A DNA stretch of 64,000 nucleotides from the NCBI RefSeq assembly GCF_030247195.1, contig NC_080671.1, forward strand, positions 34,322,343 to 34,386,342, written 5' to 3'. A program made the position numbers and the translations under genes. Source of the stretch: Topomyia yanbarensis (Eukaryota; Arthropoda; Insecta; Diptera; Culicidae). Positions 10,780 through 23,204 of the stretch are shown in pieces (the first letter of the stretch is position 1; every line of letters starts with the position of its first letter). A model generated the notes under the pieces. The model was not told where the DNA came from. It did not search any database and saw only the letters and a list, made by a program, of their open reading frames with translations.

Positions 10780-12560
10780 AAATGTTTTTTTTGCAATTTG
10801 AATTTGCATCATAAATTTTTATTTTTGTGAAAGATGACAAAAATTTTTTCAGTGTATATTTTTTCGTGCAGAAGTATTCATCACCTGTAACTCGTTCTCA
10901 GATTTACTGTATATAATAGTGTAATCTACAAAAAAAAATTCAAATTATTGCAAGTAGAAACGTCTACGCCCTGTTAAAAAATTGCGCTTGAGTCAAAATA
11001 ATCTTATTTACTGTGGAAAATGTTTAGTCTTCCATGCCGGTTAAACCTGTAAAGTTTCATCGGAATCTAAGATGGTCGATCACGATTTTCGAGACTTTCG
11101 GACGGATCTTCGTGGAATTCCTACCGCATCTATTTCGACAGATCTATTGAGACGCTAAGACTTTTCATAATATTGAATTCTTTTTTAAATATCGTGTTTC
11201 GCCGGAATAAAAAAAAAGAAGGAATAAGAAAATTGCTCTCATACCGTCTGATTCTATTAAACATAAGCAACATTCCGGAGTTGAAGTTGCTTTTTACAAA
11301 TCAGGCAGTTCCAAATTAATTCCACAACAGATAAATCAATCAAATTCTCGGCAGCCGGCTGCTCAGAGCAATAAACACATGATAACACTTATGAGAGTGG
11401 CATAGATCGTATCACTTATCAAGGTGAATCCAGGTTTACGTAACTCTTTACCCCATCCTACTAACAAAAACTCCTTCCCGTGGCAAACGTGGAGATAACA
11501 TAACAACGTTTGCTACACTAACATCCCTTTCCTTCCCCGAAGACTGTAGGGACGTGACCAGCGCCGTTATTGACATTTGAACGTATAGAACTCTCGAAAC
11601 GTGTACGTTGAGGATGGACAGCTACTCCCAGGCCCCATTCGTTGATTCACTGTGCAATTTTGCTTGTTCTGGTCAATCACGGAGTAGCAACTACGAATTG
11701 TACGGTCATCATTCTCATACTCATTTACAATGTAGAAAAATGGAAGTTTGTACCGTCAAGCTAACGCACCTAAGCCTATCAAATAAACGAACTGATTAAA
11801 AAAAGTGTATGCAGATACATGCTACCTAGGCATTTTATTAATTCAATTACAAATTGATATCTGTGCTGTGACAGCACAGACTACAGAACTGTTACGGCAT
11901 TGCACAATCTTGAACAAAAAGGTGCAAAATAAAGAATGTGCAATATCGATCTTCACACTGAGGAAGCCTTCGACAATATGGTTCTTTAAGGGTACGCGGG
12001 TATTGCCTTTTCTGGTATAGATTATTACTGTAAGTTAAAATATCAGTCCTTTTTTATATTCAAGTTGTGAACTATCGAAAAAAGAACGTTGTTGAATACT
12101 CCGTGTGTTCAGAGTATCGAAATATATTCTATATGTGAAAGGAAACCATTAAAACAAGTTATTCTCATATTTGATAAATCTCTTCTGCTGCTTATAAACA
12201 ATAAAATTCACATTCTAAATAGGGCAGGAGTTTCTAAAGCTTACAATAAAAAGTTATATTGCAGAGAACTGACTTGGCTTCTGGCTATATTGAAGAAAAA
12301 TTGAAATGACATCTGTTATACTACCTTTGTCTCGGAACATTCAATGATTTATCAAACATACATTAAATTTAGACATTTTCGTAAAATCAACGATTTTCAT
12401 CAAACCCCCACCCTCGTCGCCAAACCAAATTTCTGACTGTGCCACTGATTATAGAATACTCGTAACGACACCCACTATACATGCTATACCTATTCTGCCT
12501 TCGAATCGAGTACGCGTGCTGCTGAATCAAAGGGGCTAGAGCGTTCTACCGTCGAATAAA
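10780..12560. other. no supported gene
   Basis: Several frames of 60-70 codons (such as 11608-11799 and 11805-12020) lack recognisable motifs. I see no repeat with a second copy here apart from the GGCGTAGCC-type remnant near 12400-12462. Confidence 0.4.
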
Positions 12561-12569
12561 TTACTGAAA

Positions 12570-13920
12570 TTCAGTGTTACCGGTATGTCACAGCGTCGCT
12601 AGGAGGCGCGACTATAACCATGAGGACCACTAGAGGCTGCCCTCAAGGAGGAGTGCTGTCACCTCTTCTGTGATCCCTGGTACGGGAAGTACTTCTGAAT
12701 GAACTGAGAGGTCTGGGATTGGAAGTAACGGGTTACAAAGACGACTTTGCTATCTCTGTTAGTGGCAAGAATGAATCTACGATCTAGGACCGTGCATAAG
12801 CTGCTCTAAACGTGACGGTGTACAAGAATCTTAGCATAAATCCATTTAAAAGGAAAGTCAAACTGGAACCACTTATTCTTAATGGAGCTACTCACTAATT
12901 CGCTACGGAAGTGTGAACTTCTTAGAGTAATAATGGATAGTAAATTGCTGTGAAATCTGCATATAAGAAAACTATGAGAAAAACCTTAAAATTCATAATA
13001 ATTTGCCGAAACCTCTTTGGGAAAAAATTGGACAAGAAACCAAAAATGACACACTGCCTTTACACTTCAGTTTCAATGATGTGGTGGCCCGGAGTGCAAA
13101 GCAAAAAGGCTTGTCTGAAACATAAAACGTTCAATGAGTGGTTTATCTACCCATCACAGTGGCAATTAAATTGGCCCCAACGATTACCTTGGCAGCAATG
13201 GTAAACCTAGCACCATTACATCTCCGTATTTAAAGAGAGGCAGCACGTGGTGACTTAGGGATACGGAATCTCTATCGGTACTCACCGGTGGGATTTATAA
13301 AGCACTTTAAAATTCTGAACATTGTTTCGGAACTGTTGCACGTAAATACATTTACAGACAGCATGCCGATTCGAGGTTGTAATTCCTAGCTGAACTGAAT
13401 GGACGAACAAGGGACACCCGGTTCGGGAAGGTGCACTAGAATATCATACTGATGGCTAAAAAGAGACGGGTGTGGGAGCAAGCGGCTGTGATCTTTACTA
13501 TAGGTTCTTCAAGGCTATAGGTTCTGTGTCGTCAGTCTTTCCAAGTGAAGGTATATGCAATTGAGACTTTAGCCAGAAAATGGCTGCTTAGAAGCAACCT
13601 AAGGGGCAAGGTGTTGGTCATTTGGTTAGATAACCAGGTTGAGTTCAGAGTTGTGTGTTTATGTAACTTCGAGCCCAAACTCGTCTAAGACTGTCGGTAA
13701 ATTCTGATGGATTCAGCAAGCAAATGAAGGAAAGTAGGAGGAAACTAGTTGACTGATGAACTGGCCAATAGGTGAGCTGCGTTTTCTTTTATAGGCTCTG
13801 AGCCTTGTTTTGAATTTGAACCAGAATGAGTTCTATGACCTTTGGAAAAGAACTGCTAGATTTTGAAGAGATTGGAGAAACTTTTCATATTAACATATTA
13901 AGGTTTTTAGCCACCTTAAC
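12570..13920 (+). pseudogene. decayed non-LTR retrotransposon RT and RNase H fragment
   Basis: Reading plus-strand frames, the motif RGCPQGGVLSPLL appears at about 12630-12675, followed by GYKDDFAISVSGKNES at about 12732-12777, where the RT active site would be YxDD. SINPF follows near 12840, then a thumb/connection-like region with ICRNLFGKK and KPKMTHCLYTSV inside 12950-13204, and an RNase H-like stretch near 13540-13780 (YAIETLARKWLLRSN, DELANR). Stops and frameshifts are frequent, so it is an old dead copy, probably of a Jockey/R1-related family with an RNase H domain. No 3' tail or target duplication was identified. A normal ORF2 of this kind is near 1,000-1,200 residues; only the second half is visible. 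Confidence 0.75.
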
Positions 13921-15245
13921 GTGACGGACGCTTAAGCAATTTCCATCGTTTCATCCGTCCTGTACCGTATGCTTAACGGTAACAGTAACAGTGTGATAAC
14001 ACAAGTAGCACGAGTTGTATAGTCAGATATAAGACATGCGTCAATAGCATTATTCGTTGGTATAAATGCACGAGGCATTCCACGTGGATTTGCCTGTTTG
14101 GATGTTTTGGATTAGTAAGAAGGACAGGTTTAGTAATTGTTTAACTTTGAGGTTATGTGATTGCCTGAGTAATCTTTGAAGTACTACACGTTATTTTGTT
14201 CTCAACCTACGTTTCGGTCCGCTTGAGATCATTTTCAAGGTCTCGCTAGTTTGTGTTGTTTAGTATCTTGTTGTGCAAAAAGAAAGCGATTGTCATTTGT
14301 TTGTTCCGATTTAGCTGATTTGATCATGCCAATATCAGTTTCCGAATAGAAACGTTCGTCTGATTCAATCTCTGAAATCTCTGGATAAACAAATCGCAAC
14401 CCAGCTGATGAAGTTGTACACTGTTCACGGGTGATCTATTCTGGTCTCACATCTTGATTTGGTACGAGTTTTATTGCATTAATAATCGTTTGAACCCTTA
14501 TCGATGTCAAATATTTTGCCTTTTAGCACCCACAAATTCTTGCCTGGACGCTTTTGATGATACGTTATACCATATTTGAAAAAAATTCTAGAAAGATGTG
14601 CGGTTATTTTCATAATTGGGTTTGATGAGATCGATAAAGGTCATTTCCATCAATGAAATTGCTTAACAACTGTCATAAAAATAAAACAATTTAATTTCTT
14701 TCGCTCTGCATAACTACTCACGGCATCGTTGAAGAATCTTCCAATCCCGCCGGAGAAAAGATGACCCGCCACCAACACAATGTTTTGAACAATTATGTGC
14801 CAAGCTGTTAAAAGCTTTTAATGTGAATGATTGTGCTTTCCACCGAAACGAGCTGTATTGTATAGCAAGGGTATTCGCCGATGGAAAATCATACTGCTTG
14901 TGCCATGCCATTCCTGATGGCAAGAGAAACGAGACTTAATTACCGAGTAATAGTCGAATACCTTCCATTATCGAGCGCTATCATCATTCTAATTAAGAGA
15001 AGGGATAATGATTTCAGCTCACAGAATTCATTTTGCGTTGCTGTGATTGTTACTTTAATTTGCAGAATAGAATGGGTCTTTAATTCATAGCTGCTTAACT
15101 TATTTTTTATGCGTAGCATAAATTGAGTAAAGCGGTTGGAAAAAATAGAAATAGAAATAGTCAACCATAACTTTACACCGACACACCCACTCCAGTGTGA
15201 TTAATCGTATTCACCAAAAATACATGCACAAGATTCATTAATTGA
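13921..15245. other. no supported gene
   Basis: AT-rich. Frames of up to 75 codons near 14714-15164 overlap on both strands and show no domain. Confidence 0.45.
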
Positions 15246-15249
15246 TCAA

Positions 15250-15504
15250 TAAAGTTGGATTTTATGTTTCGAATTAATTTCATCAGTAACTGGCACTGTC
15301 TTGACAATTATGCACAAAAGCTTTGATTAGCTAGTGACGAAGCGAGCATCTGTGCTTACTTTCCAAGACGTCACTCCGAACCAGTCAGTTGTTTAAGCAT
15401 TCACACAAGACGTATGAGTTTTTTTTTAACTCAGTGTCTAACTGGTTGTCAAGACAGTACCAGTTACTGATGAAATGAATTCGATACGCAAAATTCAACT
15501 TTGC
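15250..15504. mobile_element. MITE-like inverted-repeat element
   Basis: Arms at about 15251-15307 and 15446-15503 are inverted copies with several mismatches, sharing CATCAGTAACTGG, ACTGTCTTGACAA and AAAGTTGRATTTT. The spacer is about 140 bp. No target duplication could be fixed by eye. An old nonautonomous DNA element is the simplest reading. Confidence 0.6.
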
Positions 15505-17129
15505 TTATTTTTGTATAGTACTATGCCCTACATGTACAAGTAAGGAGAGTCAGTACAAAAGAGATGATTTCTTGTTTCGGTAACTAATAGAGTATTAGGT
15601 TTTATACATTAAGTTGGGTAGACACGGAATAATTACTGTTATTGCAAAAATTGGAAAAAATAAAAATCAATATAAATAATATGAGAACGATTGCCACACA
15701 AACGGAGTCTCTTGTAAGTTCACAGGTTTGGATCTCCTGATACGATATCTATCGTCTAACGAAATTTGTGCTCTTATTTGTTTTATTAAATGATAAACCA
15801 CTTGGAGCTGCAGGCAAGGACATTCCGCGCGGCCGGATACAAAGATAAACGGTAATAATGTGGCCATTATTGTAGTTTATTGCAACCGCTTCTTCCGGAT
15901 TCTTCCTGACAAAATGGGCAATTTGAAACACATAAGCAAAATTAATTTCCTATTTAATACCCCAACCTCTAAAAAACACACATTCGTTTCTCACGTAAGA
16001 GTTGAAGAGTAAGGAAATTAACGACACAAATTAAAGTTGTCAAATTAAATTACTATTTCGCCATAATTTAAAGAATTTAAAAATCACGCTCTATAACCAA
16101 CCAGGTAGGATGGAGATGTGCCTTTGATATCCTCGAATGTGTGTTTTCGGTTTATCTCCGGGTGCAACAAGGGGTTATTAAAAATTGAACAAAGGATCCT
16201 TTTTCAGCTGCAACCGGAACCAGGAAAAGGAGAAACAGTCTCGTAGGATAGAAAAAGCACTCGTTCAGCTAGTGGTTCCTGAGGGGAGCATGTACTCGGT
16301 TGAAGACACTTCAAAGCTTCGGTAAATAAAGATGGAGTTCAGTTGCACAGCGAGTAGAAGATAACGTTCGTTTTTAGTTAGAACCTGTCAATTGAATTAA
16401 ATTTTAGGGATAAGTCAAGTATTTTAAATCGAATCGTTTTGAATAATTTCGAAACTTAATTTTTCAATTTTAATTGGATTTAAACAGATCTAGTATTATT
16501 CCCATTAGGCAAACCCATACTAGATTAGAAAGTTACAACCAACCTCTCGAAAGCCGGTTGCAAAGATCGATAATGACGTTCCTGAGTTCGCTCGAACGAG
16601 TACCAACTATATTTTTGCTCCACCGAGAGTGTATTACAAATTCATATGTAGCACAAGAAGCTGAGACACTTTCTGTCACATCTGTCCCCGGCTACACGAA
16701 ATCACTTTTCAGTAAGGAAAGGACAGACAGCTAGGAGCGTGACTACACACATGCATACATACACACACTCACACGTCACTACTCGGTGAAAAGTGGAAAG
16801 CTCTCCAGTTCTATTCTGGACCGCACTCTAGGTAAAATTCAAAGCTAGTCAACGGTTGTCCTAGTTGTCGGATGGGTTGGCAGGTGCTGGGCCGAGGGTG
16901 GGAATAATAGATTTAGATTCAGGAGACAAAATTTTAAGTTGTATTCCGTGTTGTGAATTATAGAGCTATACTAGTTTGATTGCAACCTTTCAACTGTTTC
17001 TTGCTAACGACAAGGGAAGTAGCTAGGGATTCATCGTATATGAGGAAAAATGATGACGAACGGTTGTAGGAATGTAGCTACTATTTTGATGTACGAGCTG
17101 TATATTTTTAATGCGGCGATATATCCTGC
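15505..17129. other. no supported gene
   Basis: A frame of 86 codons at 16474-16734 has no recognisable motif. A short CA-rich run (ACACATGCATACATACACAC) lies near 16742-16775. Confidence 0.45.
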
Positions 17130-19300
17130 AATTTTCTGATAGTTCTAAAATATGTAAATTATTCTAAAATCTGAAATCTTCTAAAAATTTCTAAAAACTT
17201 CCAAAATCTTCCAAAAACTTAAGGACTCTTCTAAGTTCTTCTTATATTCTCTGGAACTCTGAAATCTTCTAAAATTTTCAGATATTTTCTATAGTGTTGT
17301 TCTGAAATATTCTTAATGATACCTAAAGCTTCCGATGTTTTTCTAAATCTTTTGAAATATGTAAAATTTTCTGATATTTGTTGAGGACTGAAGCCTTCGA
17401 AAGTTTTTTGAAACTTTTTGCAATCTCCTGAAATCTGAAATCTTTTGAAATCTTCCAAATTCTTTCGAAATTATGTGACGTGTCCTGGATTTTGCTGGAA
17501 TCTTCTGAAATTATCTAAACCCTGCTGAAACTTTCTGAAATTTCAGATATCTTATAAAATTTTCGATACCATTCTTAACTAATCTGAATTTTTGAATCAC
17601 CTGATATCTTTTAAAGGCACTGATACTCTTTTGATATCTTCTGACATTTTTTCTGAAATCTACTGAAAACCTCTAAGAATTTCTGACATCTTCCTAAATC
17701 TTCTGAATTTTGACGATATTCTCTAAAACCTTTTACATTCTTTTTAATTATTCTGAAATCTTCTCGATTTTTATGAACTCTATTGAAATCTTCCTCTAAA
17801 TTCTTCTGAAATCTTCTGATATAAAAAAGCCATGGGTGCGTTTTGACTTCGTCTCATCTGAAACCGACACTAACCTTGCGCCGGTTTGGCGCTAAATCCC
17901 TAAATAGGAAACACACTGACTTTACTAAGTTAGGATCTGTGCCCTTCACGTACAAAGAGTGGTTTCACAAAAAATTTTCGCCCTAGGGAGAAATTTTGGT
18001 GCTCACTAAATTTTTTTTCTTAGAGGGAAATATTGCATAGTTCTGATGTTAAATGAATATTTTTAAACTCCTCTGAAATCCTTTAAATTTTTCCAAAACT
18101 TTCAGAAATGTCCTGAAAACATCAAAAATTTTGTGAATTCCTCTGAAATTTTCTGAAATTTCTGATATCTCTTGATATCGTTGATACTATTCTGAAATAA
18201 TCTGAAATCTTCTCAATTCATTTGGAGTCTTCTGATATCTTCTGAATTTTTTTCTCTGGAATCTATTGAAAATTTCTAATAATTTCTGAAATCTTCCTAA
18301 ATTTTTTGAAATTTTCTTTTCTCAATTCTTCTAAGCTAATCTGAAATCAGGCGAAATCTTCTGAGTTTTTCTGAATCTTCTGAAATGTTTTGCAACGCTC
18401 TGAAATTTTCTAATATTAGCTAAGAACTGAAATCTTTTTAAAGCTTCCTCAATACTGCACAATTTTCTGAAGTCTTCTGGAATCTCCTAGAAATTTTCAG
18501 AAATGTTTTAAGATCTTCTGAAATTTTTGTATCTTCTGTAATCGTATGAAATCTTTTCAATTCTTCTGAAATTATCTGGAATAAACTAAAAAACTGAAAA
18601 GTTTTTTTGAAATCTTTCGAAGTTTTCTGAAATTTTGTGATAAAAACTGAAATCTTCTAAAATCATTTGACGTCTTCTGGAATCTATTCAGATTTTGCAG
18701 AATCTGGTGCAATCTTCTGATTTTTTTCTGATATCTTCTGAAATCTGAAATCGTTTGAAATCTTCTAAATTCTTCTGAAATTATCTAGCATGTTCTAATT
18801 TTTTCTGGAATCTTATAAAAACATCAGGAATACTATGAAATTTCCTGAAACATTCTAAAATTGCAGAAAATCCTTAGTTTTCTATATTTTTCTGAATTAA
18901 TTTGATATCTTCAAAATTCATCTGATGTTTCTTGATATCACCTGAAATCTTCCGAAATCTCTTCTGATTTTGTTATCCGAAATATTCTTTATTCTTTGAA
19001 ATTTTTTGATATCCTCTGAAATTTTCTAGACTTACTTGAACTATTCAAAAATCTTCTCGTCTGTTCTGAAGTCATCCTGAAAACTTTGGAACAATTCTGA
19101 GCGCTATTGGTTTTTTTCTGCCATTTTCGTTTATCTTCCAAAGGCTTCCATAATATTTTGAAACCTTCCGTTATCTGAAATTGTCTGATATCCCCTGAAA
19201 TCTTTTACACTTTTTTAAAATAATCTTAAATCTTCCTGATTCTTCTAAACTCTTTTGAAGTCATCTGAAATCTTCTAAAATCTTCCGAAATTTTCTGAAT
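17130..19300 (+). repeat. degenerate satellite block, TCTGAAATCTTC-type
   Basis: For about 2.2 kb the sequence is made of irregular variants of TCTTCTGAAATCTTCTAAAA. Spacing between TCTGAAAT or TTCTGAAA words is roughly 10-25 bp, with no fixed larger period obvious by eye. It is interrupted at about 17825-18045 by unrelated DNA. A 75-codon minus-strand frame at 17231-17458 is a by-product of the repeat and carries the same KxFQ/FxxF periodic look. Confidence 0.85.
17825..18045. mobile_element. unrelated insertion in the satellite block
   Basis: This block (GCCATGGGTGCGTTTTGACT, CTCATCTGAAACCGACACTA, GCGCCGGTTTGGCGCTAAAT) has ordinary complexity and a higher GC content than the repeat on both sides. 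TTCTGAAAT repeat resumes right after it. The short palindrome GCGCCGGTTTGGCGC lies near 17878-17892. I suspect a small transposed element, but no terminal repeats or duplication were fixed. Confidence 0.4.
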
Positions 19301-19745
19301 CACGGGGCCACTGGTAGGTTGACGGGACTAACATCATCCTCCGGATGAAGAGGTGCGACATCCGGCGGCAGAACTCAAGTATGAATCTATTGAGCTTCGG
19401 CTTCCTTGGCATAAGCGGCCACAAAAACAGGTGTCTCTTCTTGATTTCTTGTATCGTCTACATTTTTTTGGTTGTTGCTATGTCCTATTCTAGAACCATT
19501 GAATGAAAATACGATATGCTGATCTTATTTCTGTGATGTACGGCTTCATCATATTCATCGAAATAATCTATTTAACTATAGGAATACATGATATGGTGAA
19601 ACTGGATGAAGATGACTTCCGTAAGCTGTAGCTACATTTTCACCGCCAGTGAATGTTCCACCTCGCAAATAGTTGGTTTTACACGAACATAAGCAATTCA
19701 TTATTTTTTTGGTTTTTGACGTAAGTGCCAATACCATATTTAAGA
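19301..19745. other. no supported gene
   Basis: Unique-looking, mixed composition. No motif recognised. Confidence 0.45.
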
Positions 19746-19994
19746 GTTTTTGGTGGTATCCAACAAGGAAAACAGATCAAAATTATAAGTTAAGCGAAAG
19801 CGAACGATTCGAACCTGCAACCTTTGGGACTCCGGCCCAATGCACAAACCCTTTTGCTATACCTGGAGTATGATAATGTCCAAGAAAGAATACATGAATA
19901 TCGCATTGGCGATAGTGATCGTACCCTCCCTCAAAAGCGAGATCACACATAACAGCAGCTGCTAGCCAACGCATTTGATCTATTTAATGTCCCC
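19746..19994 (-). repeat. tRNA-related dispersed repeat, copy 2
   Basis: Begins TTTTTGGTGGTATCCAACA and shares the ordered blocks of 1939-2200. The GATTCGAACCTGCAACC box lies at about 19806-19822, here missing about 20 bp just before it relative to copy 1. Orientation is the same as copy 1. Confidence 0.6.
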
Positions 19995-20920
19995 GTCAAT
20001 ACTAAGATCCGGGTTTTTATTGTCGTCTGGTATCCCTGCTGGATTGGAAATAAACCGAGGTTACAACTGAAAAGGTATCAATTGTATTCACGACAAGATA
20101 TAATTTTGATAGTTTTAGCGGCATTCAATTAGCAAGGGACCGGAAAACATGAAGTATTTTAATATTTAGAGCCAGAAAAAGGCGAAGAAAAAAAGTTCAG
20201 CGAAACGTGGAATAAGGTCATATGAGCAAGCGTATAGTTTCCCGATGACTTATCACTTTGTCTTCTACCACAGGATTCAGGATGTTTTTCATTTTTTCAA
20301 ATGCAGATCATCTGTGTTTGCGGCTTGTTTAGACATGCGAAAAGTGACTTAGTATCTTATCCTGCCGGAACCGACTAAGTTCATGTTGCAGCTTCGGCGT
20401 CAGGTGTGATCACTCCGCCAGGTTGCTAATAAGTCAACAGAATGCTTCACAGGTGAAGAAAGTTTTCATGTAAATGGCGAACAAAATGCGATTTTTCCCA
20501 TGCTTGCAAGCAATGAAATTGTTCCGTCCATTCTCGAGTGCGCATAAAGAGAATCTACTGAATTATTCCAATAGTGATGAGAAACAAGTGATTAACAAGG
20601 AAATGAAAACTTTCATAACTGCCCGCAAAGTGCAATTAAAGTGTTGGAGTGTAACCGTTTATCACCAACTGCACTTTCCGAACAACCCAAGTTTATTCGG
20701 AAAATTAAGACTGATCCTGAAATCTTTAATAACTGAATACCAACCGCTATATTGTTGAAGTATACGTCTCCGAAAATGTTACCGAAAAAAACCCCAACCG
20801 AAGCCCCAAACAACAAACAGCGGTCAAAGTCCGACCCCACCTGCTCTACGACCAGGTACCGAGGAAGTTCAATTGACTTGTCTTGATCAACGATGGATCA
20901 GATGCGAAGGCTCATCCTGG
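19995..20920. other. no supported gene
   Basis: A 94-codon frame at 20474-20758 and its antisense shadow show no domain that I recognise. Confidence 0.4.
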
Positions 20921-20926
20921 AGCTCA

Positions 20927-21083
20927 AAGTTTCCTGGTCGATTCGCCGCAGGAACAGATTCCTTGGCAAACCACAATTTTTTATCATGAAAACAAACTTG
21001 AATCGACCAGGAAACTTGCCGCAATTCATGTTTGTTTTCACGATAAAAAATTGTGGTTTGGCAAGGAATCTGTTCCTGTGGCG
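20927..21083. repeat. two interleaved inverted repeats (A-B-A'-B')
   Basis: Arm A (20927-20944, AAGTTTCCTGGTCGATTC) is exactly inverted at 21000-21017. Arm B (20944-20998, starting CGCCGCAGGAACAG) is inverted at 21029-21083 with about four mismatches. The order is A, B, A', B', so the two stems cannot both form as simple hairpins in one strand. Frames of 110-123 codons run through on the plus strand but only reflect the arms. This may be two MITE fragments or a rearranged foldback element. Confidence 0.7.
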
Positions 21084-21439
21084 AGAAAATCATCCTGTTC
21101 TCTTGCTTCTCAAATTGATTTGGTGGAAAAGGTGTTATTTAATGATTTACATGCCTGTCAAATTAAATCTTCTTACCGTTCTTTTCAACACCATATGGAA
21201 GTACATATGGTTTGAAATTTGTTGCCAATTTGTTTCGTTGGTGGTATTTTCAATAACTACATGATTACCCAGTATTTGAATATTTAGCTTTCCTTTTGAT
21301 ATCTCCCAACGCCTTTGGTTTTCTTTGTTCGTCAGGTATTCGGATAGATTTATATATCTTTGAAGATAATCTAAATTTTTGAAAATATCCTATTCTAAGC
21401 ATGTGCGGGAAAAAGTGGCACCCCACAACTTTAAATTCG

Positions 21440-21790
21440 AATAATATTTCAACTATAAAACTCGATCAATTTGTTGTTCAGTTGCACCTGTGTCTACGAA
21501 GAACTTTATCTTGACTCCACCTACGTCAACCGCACTTGATTGTTTTCCTTCTAGGTAGAACAAATCATGAATTTCGATCTTCTCGATTATTTTCTTGTTT
21601 CCTGGTTGTGTGTCGGTTTTGGCTCAACTCCAAGTATGTCTTTATCGAGTTGTTTTGATGATCTGTTCCGATCAGTCTTACAACATCTTATGAAATACCC
21701 GAGTTTTCATATAACCGGCATGACACAGAGTGTGAGTAATTCCCCAAATGGTTTCCCGAACACCCTTCTGTAGGATTATGAGGATCTGTT
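21440..21790 (-). pseudogene. LTR-retrotransposon gag/protease remnant
   Basis: On the minus strand, a stretch ending near 21475 reads VDVGGVKIKFFVDTGAT. The DTG triplet within hydrophobic FFVDTGAT is the active-site motif of a retroviral-type aspartic protease. Upstream (about 21700-21780) a CHAGYMKT-like segment may be a worn zinc knuckle. Stops break the frame. The neighbouring minus-strand block at 23200-23300 carries a primer-binding-site-like TGGCGACGAGGATGGG, so both pieces may come from one Ty3/gypsy-like element into which the ORF1-only LINE at 21961-23204 inserted. No RT was found here. Confidence 0.6.
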
Positions 21791-21960
21791 CTGCATATCG
21801 CTTGTATCTAGAAATTACTTGAGAGTCCTCCCAGGATTTTTTGTGCTTTGGTCAACAAAAATCGAAAAAAAAAATCATTTTGAAGGCCCTCTTAGGTCAC
21901 TCCATATATAAATGGCCTTGACTAACTACATCAATATTCGTTGCCAAGATCATAAGGATC

Positions 21961-23204
21961 AGTCTACTTTCTACTTCTGCCCAAGTCAGAAGTAAAATCG
22001 AACCAAATGAACAACAACTACCAACCTCTCGATCTAGTGTGCATTGTCTCGAGAACAAAGGAAACTTTTAATTTATTCTTACCATCATCAGTAAAGTTGA
22101 CGAAAAATCTCTGCTTCGACCCAACACAGCGGACGTTGACTTTAAATTCTGTTCAATAAGATTGAATTTTCGTGAAGTGGAATACCTGCTGAAGGTGAAG
22201 ATGCAACTAAAGTTCAAGGAGGTTATGTATCTACAGTATCATCATCTTCGCAATGTAGTGCTCATATCATTCAACACGTTAGCACAGCCGAACGTTTCGT
22301 TTTGCAGAACAACTTGAAGCACATGGCTGAAAGTGATAAAGTTGGAATTAAGATTCCCGTGTATATAGAAAAAGACTATGTAGATGTAAAATTACATGAC
22401 CTATCATCACGTACCCCTCCTGATCTAATCGCAAAATACATGTCGCAATACGGAGAAGTAGAATCCGTTACACGTGATACGTGGAGAAATTTCTTCCCGG
22501 GTACACCTATCGGAGTTCTTGTGGTGAGGATGCGGATCGAAAGACCTATCCCCTCCCACTTGACTATAAAACTTAAAACCCACGAAGCTACTATTTATCA
22601 AACTACGTTATGCACCCATGAGAGGCAAACTCCTACGTGCAAGTATTGTAATCAGACAGCACACCACGGACAACCTTGCGCGGAAGATACAGAGGAGAAT
22701 GTATCGCTACCGATTGCCAACGAGTCCACGGAAAACCAACCCAAAAAAGAATTTTCAATACCAATACCTGAACCATAAACGGTTGGCAAATTTGTAGCAG
22801 CTGTTCATTCCATATTGACAACTTCCAAAGCAGCATCCAGCACCCCTGAAACAACTGTAAGTAACATCGGTGATGAAGATAATAAGAATGACGACGGATT
22901 TACATTGGTCACCCGTAAGTGCAAGAAGCAGGAAAGAACATCTGGCCGCGAGCACCAAGGCACTTTTAACGATGATAACCTTGATGTGGAGGACAGGAGA
23001 GAATTAAACGGTCTCCATGACGCAGTAGGCGAACCGCGAAAGAGGGTCTCCGCTCGCAATAAAAAGTTGCGCGCACGAGATCCAACGGACAAACAATAAT
23101 ATTTGTTTTTATTTTTATTTTTTACATATTGTAAACACATAAAAGATCCACGGCTCCGTTAAGCTACTGCTATGAGCCGTGTCAAATAAACGAAATAAAA
23201 AAAG
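21961..23204 (+). mobile_element. full-length ORF1-only (half-LINE) retrotransposon
   Basis: The 13-bp sequence GATCATAAGGATC lies immediately before (21948-21960) and immediately after (23205-23217), a LINE-type target-site duplication. The insert has a 5' leader starting AGTCTACTTTCTACTTCTGC, one zinc-knuckle ORF1 (22323-23099), and a short 3' end. The 3' end reads AAGATCCACGGCTCCGTTAA then ATGAGCCGTGTCAAATAAAC and a poly(A). No RT sequence is present between ORF1 and the tail. A second, 5'-truncated copy with the same 3' end lies at about 23560-24003, so this ORF1-plus-tail arrangement is a family, not a one-off deletion. It must borrow reverse transcriptase in trans. Confidence 0.75.
22323..23099 (+). 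pseudogene. non-LTR retrotransposon ORF1 protein (nucleic-acid-binding, zinc knuckle)
   Basis: The frame starts at the ATG at 22323 and encodes an RRM-like region followed by a zinc knuckle C-x2-C-x4-H-x4-C in the stretch PTCKYCNQTAHHGQPC (about 22633-22680). It continues into a charged C-terminal tail ending DPTDKQ at 23099. A TAA at 22776-22778 interrupts it. The second copy at about 23735 has CAA at the same place, which shows the stop is a C-to-T change in this copy. ORF1 proteins of LINEs bind element RNA to form the transposition particle. I do not know the exact clade; the layout PxxI..YxxxYG..V then CxxC..H..C resembles ORF1 of Loa/Jockey-type insect elements. Confidence 0.65.

Noticed and set aside
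17231..17458. 75-codon repetitive protein on the minus strand
   Set aside because: It is a by-product of the TCTGAAAT repeat; neighbouring repeat units are full of stops.
20883..21264. 110- and 123-codon plus frames
   Set aside because: They run through inverted-repeat arms, which give mirrored peptide segments on both strands; no domain is present.
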